A program made the translations under genes and the position numbers. Positions 9,398-17,363 of a DNA stretch of 64,000 bases are shown here, one piece after another (the first letter of the stretch is position 1; the number at the start of each line of letters is the position of its first letter). The stretch is from Ornithinibacillus halophilus (GTDB lineage Bacteria; Bacillota; Bacilli; Bacillales; Amphibacillaceae). The stretch covers positions 30,652-94,651 of the forward strand of contig NZ_FQVW01000004.1 of NCBI RefSeq assembly GCF_900129485.1, given 5' to 3'. Under the pieces are notes generated by a model. It was given only the letters and a program-made list of their open reading frames with translations, had not been told where the DNA came from and did no database searches.

Positions 9398-10288
9398 CTA
9401 TTTCTCTATCTTTAATAATTGTAATTTTTCTTCCATATATTCCTTAATATCATCTTGCAAATCCTGACGTGCTAAAGCAAAGTCGATAGTTGCCTGAACA
9501 AACCCTAATTTATTACCGATGTCATAGCGTTTCCCATCAAAATTATAGGCTAGCACCTGTTGCTGATTATTTAGTTTTACAAGTGCATCGGTGAGTTGAA
9601 TTTCACCATTTTTCCCTGGTGCTTGTTTCTCAAGAATATCAAATATTTCTGGTCTTAATACATAACGGCCCATGATTGCCAAATTAGAGGGTGCTTCGTC
9701 TTGATTAGGCTTCTCTACTAAGGTATCAATCGCACTAATTGAAGGTCCGTAGCTTTTTGTTCCTAGTCGCTTTACAATCCCATATTTTGACACATCTTCT
9801 TCAGGGACATCATGGACTCCAATAACAGATTGTTCATGTTTATTAAAAACATCAATTAGTTGCTTTAAACATGGCTCATCTGATTCCACAATGTCATCCC
9901 CTAACAAAACGGCAAAAGGTTCATTACCAACAAAACTATGGGCACATGCTATAGCATGCCCTAATCCTTTAGGTTCCTTTTGTCTTATGTAATGAATATT
10001 AGCTAAATTCGAAATGGAACGAACCATATCTAATTTAGCTAAATCGCCCTTTTTAGCTAACTTTTCCTCTAGTTCATAGGAAGTGTCGAAGTGGTCTTCT
10101 ATCGCTCGCTTACCTCTACCAGATATGATGATAATATCTTCAATTCCAGATGCAACAGCTTCTTCTACAATATATTGAATGGTTGGTTTATCTACTATCG
10201 GAAGCATTTCTTTTGGTTGTGCTTTTGTTGCAGGTAAAAATCTCGTACCCAATCCAGCAGCGGGGATAATTGCTTTTTTTACTCTCAT
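9398..10288 (-). CDS. galU: UTP-glucose-1-phosphate uridylyltransferase
   Basis: 296 residues. It makes UDP-glucose from UTP and glucose-1-phosphate, feeding glycolipid, teichoic acid and polysaccharide synthesis. The nucleotidyltransferase signature [20 protein letters not shown] is at the N terminus, followed by [24 protein letters not shown] and NGEIQLTD further on are typical of GalU/GtaB. I start at ATG 10288, about nine bases after a GGAG ribosome site, rather than the TTG six bases upstream, which is too close to that site. It heads the minus-strand glycan operon; the GC-rich tandem repeat begins just after its stop codon and no terminator is visible between. Length matches B. subtilis GtaB (known family). 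Confidence 0.95.
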   Translation of the reverse strand: MRVKKAIIPAAGLGTRFLPATKAQPKEMLPIVDKPTIQYIVEEAVASGIEDIIIISGRGKRAIEDHFDTSYELEEKLAKKGDLAKLDMVRSISNLANIHYIRQKEPKGLGHAIACAHSFVGNEPFAVLLGDDIVESDEPCLKQLIDVFNKHEQSVIGVHDVPEEDVSKYGIVKRLGTKSYGPSISAIDTLVEKPNQDEAPSNLAIMGRYVLRPEIFDILEKQAPGKNGEIQLTDALVKLNNQQQVLAYNFDGKRYDIGNKLGFVQATIDFALARQDLQDDIKEYMEEKLQLLKIEK

Positions 10289-10413
10289 CGACAAAAATCT
10301 CCTTCAATTGATATTAATTATATCCATCTTATCATATAAGCAATTAGACACTCCAATCTTATTAGGGGTTTCCAAAGTGAATTCAAATAGTTTACAATGT
10401 ATAATAGAATTTA

Positions 10414-10442
10414 CTATACAAGGATAAGCTATAATTGTATAG
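10414..10442 (+). promoter_or_regulatory. Inverted repeat over a putative promoter of the sugar dehydrogenase
   Basis: CTATACAA (10414-10421) and TTGTATAG (10435-10442) are perfect 8-bp inverted arms around a TATAAT at 10430-10435 that could be a -10 box. A second TATAAT lies at 10400-10405. The layout suits an operator over a promoter between galU and the divergent dehydrogenase. No matching protein is known here and the -35 boxes are weak. Confidence 0.35.
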
Positions 10443-10483
10443 TAGTAGAGATATCTATAAATAGATGAAAGGATCGAGGAAAT

Positions 10484-11797
10484 ATGAGCTTATTTGACAA
10501 GATTCAGTCAAAAGAAGAAAAAATTTCGGTCATCGGACTTGGATACGTTGGCTTACCACTAGCTATTGAATTTGCAAAAAAATATGATGTTGTCGGGTTT
10601 GATATAAACATTTTAAAATTAGACAAATATTTAAGTGGTGTGGACATTACAGACGAGGTTGGAGATGAAGCTGTTCAAAACACTACAATGAAATTTACTA
10701 ATGATGAAACTGAACTTAAAGATTGTAAGTTTCATGTAGTTGCTGTCCCAACACCAATCAATACTGATAAAACCCCAAATTTAAAACCTGTAATTGGTGC
10801 TAGTGAGACTGTTGGAAGAAACTTAACCAAAGGATCAATTGTAGTGTATGAATCAACAGTTTACCCAGGAACAACAGAAGAAATTTGTATTCCTATTCTC
10901 GAAGAAGTATCCGGTTTGAAATATGGGGAAGACTTTAAAGTAGGATACTCTCCTGAACGAATCAATCCTGGTGACAAAGTTAACACACTAACAAAGATTA
11001 CTAAAATTGTTTCAGGTTCTGATGAAGAAGCTTTAAAAGAGATTTCAGATGTTTATAGCTCAATTATCGAGGCTGGTGTCCATGAAGCAGAGTCAATTAA
11101 AGTTGCTGAAGCAGCAAAAGTTATAGAGAACTCACAACGTGATATTAATATAGCGTTCATGAACGAACTGTCTATAGTATTTAATAAAATGGGTATTAAC
11201 ACTAAAGCTGTTCTAGAAGCAGCAGGAACAAAATGGAATTTCCTTAAGTTTACTCCTGGATTAGTCGGTGGACATTGTATTGGCGTAGACCCTTATTATT
11301 TTACATATAAAGCGGAACAATTAGGGTATCATTCCCAGATTATTCTTTCCGGAAGAAAAGTTAATGATGATATGGGTAAATACGTAGCAAGCAATATTAT
11401 CAAGCAAATGATTAAGGCAAAACAGGATATTGATGGAGCAAGAGTTGCTATTTTTGGACTAACATTTAAAGAAAATGTTGCTGATGTACGCAATACTAAG
11501 ATTATTGACATCATCAATGAATTAAAAGAGTATGATGTTGAAGTGTTAGTACATGACCCAGTAGCAGATATAAATGAAGTGAAGAGTGAATTTGACATCG
11601 ACCTTGTTGATTTAAACCAACTTAAAGATGTTGACTGTGTTGTGGTGGCCGTTCCACACGACGAGTTTAAAGATGTTTACAATATTGATGACCTTGAAAA
11701 GCTATATAAAAATGACAAGAAAGTCATTGTAGATATTAAGAGTCTTTTGGATAGAAAAGAATTAGAATCAAAAGGTTATCAATACTGGAGTTTATAA
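10484..11797 (+). CDS. UDP-N-acetylhexosamine 6-dehydrogenase (WbpO/TviB type)
   Basis: 437 residues, ATG start. It should oxidise the C6 of a UDP-N-acetylhexosamine to the uronic acid with two NAD+. The NAD site VIGLGYVGLPLA is at residues ~16-27. YSPERINPGD and the catalytic-cysteine motif GLVGGHCIGVDPYY (Cys near 265) match the WbpO/TviB/CapL branch rather than UDP-glucose dehydrogenases, whose motif is usually GGSCFPKD. The C-terminal third has the UDP-binding fold (VAIFGLTFKENVADVRNTK). It is transcribed away from galU and ends at a strong terminator. Inferred role: an aminosugar acid for an anionic wall polymer or capsule made with the neighbouring glycosyltransferases. Confidence 0.88.
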   Translation: MSLFDKIQSKEEKISVIGLGYVGLPLAIEFAKKYDVVGFDINILKLDKYLSGVDITDEVGDEAVQNTTMKFTNDETELKDCKFHVVAVPTPINTDKTPNLKPVIGASETVGRNLTKGSIVVYESTVYPGTTEEICIPILEEVSGLKYGEDFKVGYSPERINPGDKVNTLTKITKIVSGSDEEALKEISDVYSSIIEAGVHEAESIKVAEAAKVIENSQRDINIAFMNELSIVFNKMGINTKAVLEAAGTKWNFLKFTPGLVGGHCIGVDPYYFTYKAEQLGYHSQIILSGRKVNDDMGKYVASNIIKQMIKAKQDIDGARVAIFGLTFKENVADVRNTKIIDIINELKEYDVEVLVHDPVADINEVKSEFDIDLVDLNQLKDVDCVVVAVPHDEFKDVYNIDDLEKLYKNDKKVIVDIKSLLDRKELESKGYQYWSL

Positions 11798-11840
11798 TAA
11801 TATTTTTTAAGCAACCACATAAAAATACCATTAAATTAAA

Positions 11841-11884
11841 AAATAATCCCAACAGAGTCACAATGAACCCTGTTGGGATTATTT
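11841..11884. terminator. Bidirectional terminator between convergent genes
   Basis: A perfect 15-bp stem, AAATAATCCCAACAG with CTGTTGGGATTATTT, around a 14-base loop, with T-rich tails on both strands. It serves the dehydrogenase on the plus strand and the protease ending at 11888 on the minus strand. Confidence 0.92.
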
Positions 11885-11887
11885 ATT

Positions 11888-14800
11888 TTAGTCTAGTAAC
11901 TGGCTTAGTTCATCTAGAATTTCATCACTTATTACGGATGTACCACCAAGTACAGTTAAAGTATCTGTCTCATTAGAAACATATTCTTTAACAACCTCAG
12001 ATACATCATTACCTACAAGCAATACTCCTGCCCCTTCTTTCGCAGCAAGTGCTGCACTAGATAATGCATCTGCAAAGTGTTTACCAGTTGCTACATATAG
12101 GTGGTTGGTTTCAACGCCAAAGTATTCAGCAACTTCAACTGCTGTAGCATAGCGATCTTTACCAGATACACGATCTGCATTTGGAAGTTCTGCAAATACT
12201 TCTTCCGATACCGCAGCAGTACCACCAACAACTACAGTATTTTCCACTCCTAAGTCAACTAGTGCTTGCGCAGTTTCTTCAGACAATTTATCTGTTTTAG
12301 TTAATAGGATTGGTTGGTTATTACGAGCTGCATAAGATGCTACAGATAGCGCATCAGGGAAGTTGAAGCCATTTACAACTACTGCATCTTCAACATTTCC
12401 ATCTCCAGCAACTAGTTTAGCAATTTCAACAGCAGTGCCAATTCGGTCATCACCTTTAACACGTGTTACTTCTATTTCTGCTGCTTCAAGTTCAGCAACT
12501 ACTGACTCACTTACTGCACTCTCACCACCAAGGACGAATACTTTCGTAGCACCAAGGCGTTCGATTTCAGCTTTTGTTGCTTCTTGTAATTCATCAGTCT
12601 TTGTTAATAATAGTGGTGCATCTTTTGCTGCAGCTAAAGGAGCACCAGCTAATGCATCAGCATAATCATCTGCTCGAGCAAGAATAACTACATCAGCAGT
12701 TTCCCACCCTTTTTGACTTGCTAGAACAGCTGTTTCATAACGATCAGAACCCGATATACGATCAACATTCACTCGATTAACAACTACAGTCTCCACTGTT
12801 TCGTTACCAGCTAGGTCAGCTACTTTAACTTCAAGTTCATTTACGCCAAGTTCTACGTCAACTTCAACAGTAACTGTATCTTCGAATGGTCTTACTTCAA
12901 GATCTAACCATTCGTTATAAAATACTTCCGAACCATCAACATATAGACGAATTTCTTCGTTATTATCCACAATGTTAACTGCCAACTCAACTGTTTCTGT
13001 TTGAACTGTTTCTGGAGCTTCCACAGACAATTCAGCAGGAGTTGTGTCTACAAAGAATAGTTGACTATTTTGTAGAGATGTTTCGTTTCCATTAACATCA
13101 ACTGCCACTAGTCGTGGAGTGTGTTTTCCATCTTCAAACGTTAGTACTGTATCGAACTCATACTCACCAGGAGCTACTTCTGTAAGTTCAACATCTTGTC
13201 CATCAATTGTGAATTCCACAATTTCAGAATCATCTGTTACAGTACCAGCATAATTAATTTCATTTGTATTGAATACTTTTCCTAATCCACCAGGAGCATC
13301 AACATAGATTACTGGTGCATCACCGTCGTTGATACCAGCAAGTGATTTCGCTGTAACATTACCAGCCCAGTCTTCAGCAACTAATGTTATCGTAGTGCCA
13401 GCAGGGATTTCTTCAAATGGAAGTTCTCCTAAATCAGCTGGAACAATTCCTAGAGATTCACCATCAGCGAAGATTTCAACATAACTTACTCCTGAAGTTG
13501 CATCTTCAGTCGTGTAAGATACTACATTATCTTCAATGCTAACTTCTAATTCAGGTGCAACTGTATCAACTGTTACAGGAATTAAGAAGTCTTGTGCTTC
13601 AGCGCCAGGATAGTCGATTGTTGCTTTTACGTTAACAAAGTACTGGCCATCTTCCGCTACTTCGTTCTTCACTTTTCCATCCCAAGCGAATGAACTCTTA
13701 ATGGACTGCATCGGACCATATCCAGCATCGTAGTAGTTTTTACGTACGAATCCTTCTTTACCTAGGTTACGTAATACGTTTCCCTCTGCATCTTGTACAA
13801 GATACTCTACTGTTTTCGCATTACGTAGGAAAGATAGAACTGGAATTGCTTGATCATTTACATTATCTCCATTTGGAGAAATTGCGATATTCTCAGTATG
13901 TGCTCCTGTAAATTGATCCATACCGATATAGTATAGTCCACCTTCACCATCATCATATACCATTGAACCAGTTTCATAGAATGAGTAGTCTGGACCTTCT
14001 AATGCAAGTGCATCAACGATAGGAGCAGCATCCCACTCACCTGCAAAACCAACATATGGAACAGATAGTTGTGGTAAAGTATCACCAGTTGCATCTGTAA
14101 ATGTTACGAAACCTTCTACCCAGTATCCGTTAGGGAATACTGTGTTTGGATCTACATAACCTGCTTCAATAGTAAATACTAAAGCTTCTGATAAATCAAC
14201 TGTTACTTCAATGGATGCTGTTCCATTAGCTGGAACTGTTACAGTAGATTCGCCACCATTGATTGTTACATCTCCAACTAATTCAGCAGATTCTAGTTCA
14301 CCTAAAGCACCAGTATAATATGCATTACCAGTTAAGCCTAAAATCTGTAAGTCAGTTTGTAACTGAGTCGCTACATCATACGAAACATCTTCATCCGTAA
14401 CGTTTTCAGCAACTAATGTAAAGCTAAATTCTTCGTCAACTTCACGTAAAGCTACTTTCCCAAGACCAGTTGTTTCTTCTGTTACAACAACAGGAGTACT
14501 AATTGCTTTATGAAGTTGCATTAAACCAGCACCTTGTTTTCTTGGAGAATAGAAAAGTCCACTCTCTAGTTCTGTATTCAAAACTCCTTTGTCCACTACT
14601 GGAGCAGCAGTATTCATAAGGATATTTTTCGCTAATTCAACTCGATCTTTACCTTCTACATCAAAATGTTCATCAACACGTTGAAGAACTAGTGCAGCTC
14701 CACCAGCTACATGAGGTGCAGCCATAGAAGTACCGTTCATCATTCCGTATTCATCATCGTTAAATGTAGATAAAATACTACCACCTGGTGCAGTAATTTC

Positions 14801-16486
14801 AGGTTTGAAATCAAGGTTTGGCGTTAATCCCCAAGATGAGAATTGAGACATCGCATCTGCTGTTGGATTAGCTTCCGTTACTTTGTCACCATTGAAACTA
14901 ATAGTAACTGTTTCGCCAGCAACAAGAGCTGCTGCTAATTCTTCCCCATCTGTTTTACCCATAAATAATTGTGGAATGTTAACTGCAGGATCGGATGCCA
15001 TGTTTACCCAACCATCTTGATTGTTGTAAACAATAACACCAGCAGCACCAGCAGCAACTGCGTTTAATGCAGTATCCACGAATGAATTCCCACGCTGTGC
15101 ATATGCAAATTTCCCTTCTACATCTACACCTTCAAATCCAGCAGCATCACCGATACCAACTGCAACGATTTCGTATGCACCTGGAGCGATATCGTTCGGA
15201 TGTACACTACTTGCAGACATAAATGGTGCAAGACCAGTGTTTTCTCCATAATTGAATGTTAATGCATCTAAGTCAATGAAACTATTCTCAATAGATGCAA
15301 CTTGTAGAGAATCCACAGAAACCCCTGGTGATCCTACAACACCATAATCTGGGTTAGAAGCGAATGGGTTAAAGAATCCATTTCCTAAAAATGCTGAGTT
15401 ACCAGCAGAAATTGACATTAACACACCGTTTTCTACAGCGCGGTTAACCGCTTGTTGTTCAGGATCGTCACTATCAACAAATGCCGCAGTTGATCCTAAA
15501 CTCATGTTAATTACATCAGCGCCTAAGATAATTGCATCATCAATCGCTTTTACGTAAACATCACTATAAGTCGATCCCATATTTGGATCATTACCGAAAA
15601 CTTTTAGTCCAAGGATTTGCGCTTCTGGCGCTACCCCTTTAATACCACCGTTTTCAAGGTCTCCGTTCGCACCAACTGTACCTGATACGTGCATACCATG
15701 CATGGAAGCATCAGGACCTAAGTCGCGAACTTCATCATTTTCATCCATGTAGTTGTAACCATATGGTACTTTTGCAGAATACCATTTACCTGGAAGGTTG
15801 TTTTCAGCTACAAATTGCTCCACATCTTCTTCAGAAAGAGCAGCTGCTTCTTCATCCGTCAGAACGAAGTCACGGTGAGATGGATCAACACCAGTGTCAA
15901 TAACCCCAACGATCATTCCTTCACCATCGTAGCCATACTCATCCCAAGTTTTCTGAGCTTCTACAAGTTCAGTACTGTATTTCATATCAGGAGTAACTTC
16001 TGGACGCTCGTATTCATTACTAATGATGACATTTTTTACCCCAAATATTTTTTCAATATTTTTAATTTCACCGAATTTAACAACACCACTAAATCCATTA
16101 AATACTGTAGTGAAGTTTTGTTTTAATTCTAAGTCAACTTTTTTCTTTGTTAACTGAGTTTGGACCTTTTGTTGAGTCGCTAACGCGTTATTATGTAACT
16201 CGTCCTTTTTAGCCTCAGATAAATCAGCAAATTTTTGACCCTGTTTTGTTGCATAAGTAATTGCTGGCTCTCCTTCTACCTCTACAATTACTCTTACTTC
16301 ATCATCGTCTTCATAAAGTTCATCTAATTCTTCTTTGTCTAGTTTTTCTTTGTTATTGCTTGTAGGCTTTTGTTGATTCACTCTATCAACGTTAGATTGC
16401 GTGATAGGACCTACAGCAGCCATTGCACTGTTAGAAAAAACTAGTAAAAATGCTAATAGTAAGACTAAAACTCTTTTAATCTTCAA
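11888..16486 (-). CDS. Secreted Vpr/lactocepin-like S8 serine protease with PA domain and triple CWB2
   Basis: 1532 residues from a TTG start, seven bases after AGGGAGG; no better ATG exists and the signal peptide (residues 1-24, ending SAMAA) begins here. The prodomain spans ~60-160. The S8 domain has Asp197 (GVIDTGVD), His263 (in SMHGMHVSGT), Asn363 (SAGN) and Ser587 (NGTSMAAPHVAGG). A protease-associated domain is inserted at ~440-530, as in Vpr and lactocepins. Fibronectin/Ig-like modules follow (AISPNGDNVND near 870). From ~1240 three CWB2 repeats (DRISGSDRYETAV, then two more) form the wall anchor. It is the most divergent of the five proteases. No terminator separates it from the upstream inhibitor gene, but it has its own promoter at 16598-16626. 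Inferred role: wall-bound protein degradation. Confidence 0.93.
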   Translation of the reverse strand: MKIKRVLVLLLAFLLVFSNSAMAAVGPITQSNVDRVNQQKPTSNNKEKLDKEELDELYEDDDEVRVIVEVEGEPAITYATKQGQKFADLSEAKKDELHNNALATQQKVQTQLTKKKVDLELKQNFTTVFNGFSGVVKFGEIKNIEKIFGVKNVIISNEYERPEVTPDMKYSTELVEAQKTWDEYGYDGEGMIVGVIDTGVDPSHRDFVLTDEEAAALSEEDVEQFVAENNLPGKWYSAKVPYGYNYMDENDEVRDLGPDASMHGMHVSGTVGANGDLENGGIKGVAPEAQILGLKVFGNDPNMGSTYSDVYVKAIDDAIILGADVINMSLGSTAAFVDSDDPEQQAVNRAVENGVLMSISAGNSAFLGNGFFNPFASNPDYGVVGSPGVSVDSLQVASIENSFIDLDALTFNYGENTGLAPFMSASSVHPNDIAPGAYEIVAVGIGDAAGFEGVDVEGKFAYAQRGNSFVDTALNAVAAGAAGVIVYNNQDGWVNMASDPAVNIPQLFMGKTDGEELAAALVAGETVTISFNGDKVTEANPTADAMSQFSSWGLTPNLDFKPEITAPGGSILSTFNDDEYGMMNGTSMAAPHVAGGAALVLQRVDEHFDVEGKDRVELAKNILMNTAAPVVDKGVLNTELESGLFYSPRKQGAGLMQLHKAISTPVVVTEETTGLGKVALREVDEEFSFTLVAENVTDEDVSYDVATQLQTDLQILGLTGNAYYTGALGELESAELVGDVTINGGESTVTVPANGTASIEVTVDLSEALVFTIEAGYVDPNTVFPNGYWVEGFVTFTDATGDTLPQLSVPYVGFAGEWDAAPIVDALALEGPDYSFYETGSMVYDDGEGGLYYIGMDQFTGAHTENIAISPNGDNVNDQAIPVLSFLRNAKTVEYLVQDAEGNVLRNLGKEGFVRKNYYDAGYGPMQSIKSSFAWDGKVKNEVAEDGQYFVNVKATIDYPGAEAQDFLIPVTVDTVAPELEVSIEDNVVSYTTEDATSGVSYVEIFADGESLGIVPADLGELPFEEIPAGTTITLVAEDWAGNVTAKSLAGINDGDAPVIYVDAPGGLGKVFNTNEINYAGTVTDDSEIVEFTIDGQDVELTEVAPGEYEFDTVLTFEDGKHTPRLVAVDVNGNETSLQNSQLFFVDTTPAELSVEAPETVQTETVELAVNIVDNNEEIRLYVDGSEVFYNEWLDLEVRPFEDTVTVEVDVELGVNELEVKVADLAGNETVETVVVNRVNVDRISGSDRYETAVLASQKGWETADVVILARADDYADALAGAPLAAAKDAPLLLTKTDELQEATKAEIERLGATKVFVLGGESAVSESVVAELEAAEIEVTRVKGDDRIGTAVEIAKLVAGDGNVEDAVVVNGFNFPDALSVASYAARNNQPILLTKTDKLSEETAQALVDLGVENTVVVGGTAAVSEEVFAELPNADRVSGKDRYATAVEVAEYFGVETNHLYVATGKHFADALSSAALAAKEGAGVLLVGNDVSEVVKEYVSNETDTLTVLGGTSVISDEILDELSQLLD

Positions 16487-16561
16487 TTCGTTTCCTCCCT
16501 ATTTAATAGTTTAGTAGTACACAAATTCGACACCAATCTAACTATCTAGTAGATTCGTGCT

Positions 16562-16576
16562 ACTTCCCCCCCTTTA
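16562..16576 (-). promoter_or_regulatory. Shine-Dalgarno-like tract in the 5' leader, far from the start codon
   Basis: On the minus strand the leader reads TAAAGGGGGGGGAAGT about 76-90 bases before the TTG start and roughly 15-30 bases after the predicted transcript start. No start codon follows within a usable distance, so it is not an ordinary ribosome site. Similar tracts precede four sister genes. Confidence 0.35.
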
Positions 16577-16597
16577 CTAGTATTATTCTCACATTAT

Positions 16598-16626
16598 ATT
16601 ATATTTAGATTTAAATTAATAGTCAA
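16598..16626 (-). promoter_or_regulatory. Sigma-A-type promoter of the Vpr-like protease gene
   Basis: TTGACT (16621-16626) and TATAAT (16598-16603) separated by exactly 17 bases on the minus strand. The predicted transcript begins near 16591, leaving a leader of about 105 bases. Confidence 0.7.
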
Positions 16627-16651
16627 ATAACTACAATATTTTCAAAAGATT

Positions 16652-17209
16652 TTATTTTTCTACTGTAATATTAATAGTCTTCTTTGAAAATAGAGCATTT
16701 CTTGCTACTAGACGCAACGTTAAAGTATACTTTCCTGCCTCTAGTTCAGGTAGTTTAAATTCATACGTTAATTCATCTCCAGGGTTAATCGTCACATCTT
16801 TTAATACTTGCATAAAAGATTTACCATCAGAATAACGGTAAACTTCCTTCCCTTTTTCATCATTAATGATAGCTTCATACCTTTGGCTAGTTGTGAATTC
16901 AAGTGTTTGTGGTTTGTCACTTACATTTTGAATAGTATATTCATATGCTGTCGGTGAACTCTTTGATTCTAGTGAGACTGTAAAGTTTTCATTTTCTATT
17001 CCTTTTATAGATTTTGGTTCGAACTTCTTTTTTATATCTCTTCTTTTAAACATTTCTTTATTTTCCTCCAATACTTTTTCTTTAAATTCTTCAACTTCCT
17101 GTTCCTGTTCAGATGCTTGTTCACTACTATGTTGCACAATGTAAATAATAATGACTGAAGCAATAATCACCAGCACAATAGATAAGATTAATGTTGCTCT
17201 TTTTTTCAT
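16652..17209 (-). CDS. Membrane-anchored BsuPI-type proteinase inhibitor domain protein
   Basis: 185 residues, ATG start behind GAGGTG. Residues ~6-25 are one hydrophobic segment (ILSIVLVIIASVIIIYIV) with no clear signal cleavage site, so a membrane anchor with the rest outside is likely. A charged linker covers ~30-65. Residues ~75-183 match the BsuPI intracellular proteinase inhibitor fold: TTSQRYEAIINDEKGKEVYR, then RYSDGKSFMQ, INPGDELTYEF and AGKYTLTLRL. In B. subtilis the BsuPI protein inhibits a subtilisin-type protease (known family); here the domain appears to be exported. It sits between two secreted S8 proteases. A terminator separates it from the protease upstream, but none is seen before the Vpr-like gene downstream, so read-through into that gene is possible. 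A non-inhibitory adhesive role cannot be excluded. Confidence 0.8.
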   Translation of the reverse strand: MKKRATLILSIVLVIIASVIIIYIVQHSSEQASEQEQEVEEFKEKVLEENKEMFKRRDIKKKFEPKSIKGIENENFTVSLESKSSPTAYEYTIQNVSDKPQTLEFTTSQRYEAIINDEKGKEVYRYSDGKSFMQVLKDVTINPGDELTYEFKLPELEAGKYTLTLRLVARNALFSKKTINITVEK

Positions 17210-17314
17210 GTTCGCACCTCACTGAGTAGTTAGTTATTTCTAATATTACGATAAAATAGGATAATTTTCTACCGAACGTTATGAATTGTAATAATATTTA
17301 TAATATTATTTATC

Positions 17315-17349
17315 AAAAAAGAAGACATGACCATAATTAGTCATGCCTT
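17315..17349 (-). terminator. Terminator of the 1223-residue protease gene
   Basis: On the minus strand AAGGCATGAC pairs with GTCATGTCTT (one G-U) and is followed by CTTTTTT. It lies 14 bases after the stop codon at 17364. Confidence 0.85.
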
Positions 17350-17363
17350 CCCTTCATCTCATT

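Noticed and set aside
8799..9467. Long overlapping ORFs on both strands across the GC-rich repeat
   Set aside because: They only reflect a repeat unit without stop codons; frames shift with the mix of 20-22-bp units, and no start site or recognisable protein is present.
10289..10294. TTG start two codons upstream for galU
   Set aside because: It lies too close to the GGAG ribosome site; ATG 10288 has better spacing and matches the family N terminus.
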